From NCBI GenBank assembly GCA_027038695.1, contig JALWHA010000300.1:1-7458 (forward strand): a DNA stretch of 7,458 nt, written 5' to 3'. A program made the position numbers and the translations under genes. This DNA is from Acidobacteriota bacterium. Lineage in GTDB: Bacteria > Acidobacteriota > Holophagae > Thermotomaculales > Thermotomaculaceae. Within the stretch, counting starts at the first letter, position 1. The number at the start of each line of letters is the position of its first letter. Below the pieces are notes generated by a model. It did not search any database. It saw only the letters and a program-made list of their open reading frames with translations, and was not told the origin of the DNA. Below, one piece after another: positions 6,813 to 7,458 of this stretch.

Positions 6813-6829
6813 ATAGAAACGATTTCTAT
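6813..6829. promoter_or_regulatory. Perfect inverted repeat, candidate operator
   Basis: ATAGAAA CGA TTTCTAT is a seven-base-arm palindrome with a three-base centre, set in the AT-rich region between the divergent htpG and ATPase genes. It lies about 87 bases from the htpG -35 and 77 bases from the -10 box of the plus-strand gene. It has no T run, so it is not a terminator. Symmetry and place suggest a dimeric regulator site; which gene it would control is unknown, and chance in AT-rich DNA is possible. Confidence 0.35.
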
Positions 6830-6902
6830 TTCATCTCCAAGAAGTTTTCTTAATTATCATTAACAATGAAAATCTACAAGCAATTTTTTTATTTTGTACT
6901 TA

Positions 6903-6911
6903 TGGTATAAT
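6903..6911 (+). promoter_or_regulatory. Extended -10 promoter of the AAA-ATPase-like gene
   Basis: TGGTATAAT is a perfect TATAAT (6906-6911) preceded by the TGn extension. No -35 resembling TTGACA lies 16-18 bases upstream, which the extended -10 can compensate for. Transcription would begin near 6918, about 29 bases before the ATG at 6947. The ribosome site AGGAG (6934-6938) is eight bases from that ATG. Confidence 0.65.
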
Positions 6912-6946
6912 TCCTTTAGAAAAACTATATTTCAGGAGTAAATTCT

Positions 6947-7458
6947 ATGAAAAAACTGCCCATCGGGTTAAATAGTTTGAAAAATATAATAAATGACGGT
7001 TTTTTGTATGTTGACAAGACAAAGAAACTGTACGAATTGTTAGAACACGGAAGGTATTTCTTCCTATCCCGTCCCAGAAGGTTCGGGAAAACCTTAACCG
7101 TTGACACATTGAAGCACATTTTTGAGGGAAATAAGGAATTATTCAAAGGCCTGTACATATACAATAAATGGAATTGGGAAGAGAGATTCCCCGTTATAAG
7201 GGTTGATTTCAGCCAGATACCCTCTAAAAACGCACCGTTATTTGAAAAGTCTATTCTTAATTATTTGAAAGGGATACAAAAAAGCCTTAACCTTGAGGAT
7301 ATTGAAGAGGATTTTTACGGTAATTACTTCAGAGAACTGATTAAGAAAGCCTATGAGAAATATCAAAAACCCGTCGTCGTCCTTATAGACGAATACGATA
7401 AGCCTATACTTGATAACATTGAAAAGCCTGAATTGGCGGAAGAGATAAGGGATCTGCT
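6947..7458 (+). CDS. AAA-ATPase-like protein (PF09820 type), N-terminal part
   Basis: One hundred and seventy codons are visible and the frame stays open to the right edge. The opening, MKKLPIGLNSLKNIINDGFLYVDKTKKL, is the typical start of the AAA-ATPase-like family, as is the altered Walker A SRPRRFGKT (about 41-49, with the Lys-Thr pair at the nucleotide). A Walker B-type VVVLIDEYDKPI follows at about 143-154. Full family members usually run to about 500-600 residues and carry a PD-(D/E)XK nuclease-like domain (DUF1703) at the C-terminus, which would lie outside this window. Their biological role is unsettled; they often occur in multiple copies and in variable genome regions. It is divergently transcribed from htpG, with its own promoter and AGGAG ribosome site. 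Family is confident; function is not assigned. Confidence 0.88.
   Translation, partial: MKKLPIGLNSLKNIINDGFLYVDKTKKLYELLEHGRYFFLSRPRRFGKTLTVDTLKHIFEGNKELFKGLYIYNKWNWEERFPVIRVDFSQIPSKNAPLFEKSILNYLKGIQKSLNLEDIEEDFYGNYFRELIKKAYEKYQKPVVVLIDEYDKPILDNIEKPELAEEIRDL

Larger units (their letters stand above)
6660..6946. other. Divergent intergenic region, very AT-rich
   Basis: These 287 bases hold no credible gene. They contain the htpG ribosome site and promoter at the left, the palindrome at 6813-6829, and an extended -10 promoter with ribosome site at the right. A second minus-strand TATAAT (6789-6794) is present but has no -35 partner. No RNA gene or riboswitch fold is evident. Confidence 0.7.

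Noticed and set aside
6660..6946. CRISPR array, tRNA or riboswitch in the intergenic region
   Set aside because: No regularly spaced repeats, cloverleaf or conserved aptamer-like pairing can be seen.
6925..7164. Minus-strand open frame opposite the ATPase-like gene
   Set aside because: It is antisense to a gene with clear family motifs and promoter; the translation has no recognisable features.

Overview
The window is AT-rich DNA with lysine-rich proteins. It looks like a chromosomal segment of a Gram-negative (diderm) bacterium: it encodes a membrane-anchored PpiD/SurA-type periplasmic foldase, proteins with Sec signals, a possible lipoprotein and a bacterial HtpG. FeoA hints at ferrous iron use and so possibly an anaerobic or microaerobic life. 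The phylum cannot be fixed from the sequence alone. The FecR-like protein with an aromatic tail and the tripeptidyl-peptidase-II-like subtilase are compatible with an Acidobacteria-like or neighbouring deep lineage, but that is a guess.

Layout: positions 1-6659 are occupied entirely by minus-strand genes, in two or three transcription units. Reading in the direction of transcription (high to low coordinates) these are: htpG (Hsp90), which has its own sigma-70-like promoter; a secreted FecR-like protein with an aromatic/arginine-rich C-terminus, which has a candidate promoter overlapping the end of htpG and ends at a clear intrinsic terminator; then, behind a fresh promoter, ppiD-like foldase, feoA (ATGA overlap with ppiD), a small hypothetical exported protein (GTG start), and the N-terminus of an exported subtilisin-family peptidase that runs off the left edge and may have its own promoter. 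On the right, after a 287-base AT-rich divergent intergenic region, a plus-strand gene begins behind an extended -10 promoter. It encodes the N-terminus of an AAA-ATPase-like (PF09820-type) protein and runs off the right edge.

How the genes fit together: most products concern protein folding and turnover (cytosolic Hsp90, inner-membrane periplasmic PpiD, exported TPPII-like protease) plus envelope proteins of unknown role. The odd member is FeoA, whose start codon lies inside the ppiD stop, with no feoB visible. No RNA gene, CRISPR array, insertion sequence or clear mobile element is seen. I do not see a convincing entirely new system. The most interesting points are the ppiD-feoA coupling, the exported TPPII-like protease, the unusual FecR-like protein, and a palindrome between the divergent promoters.
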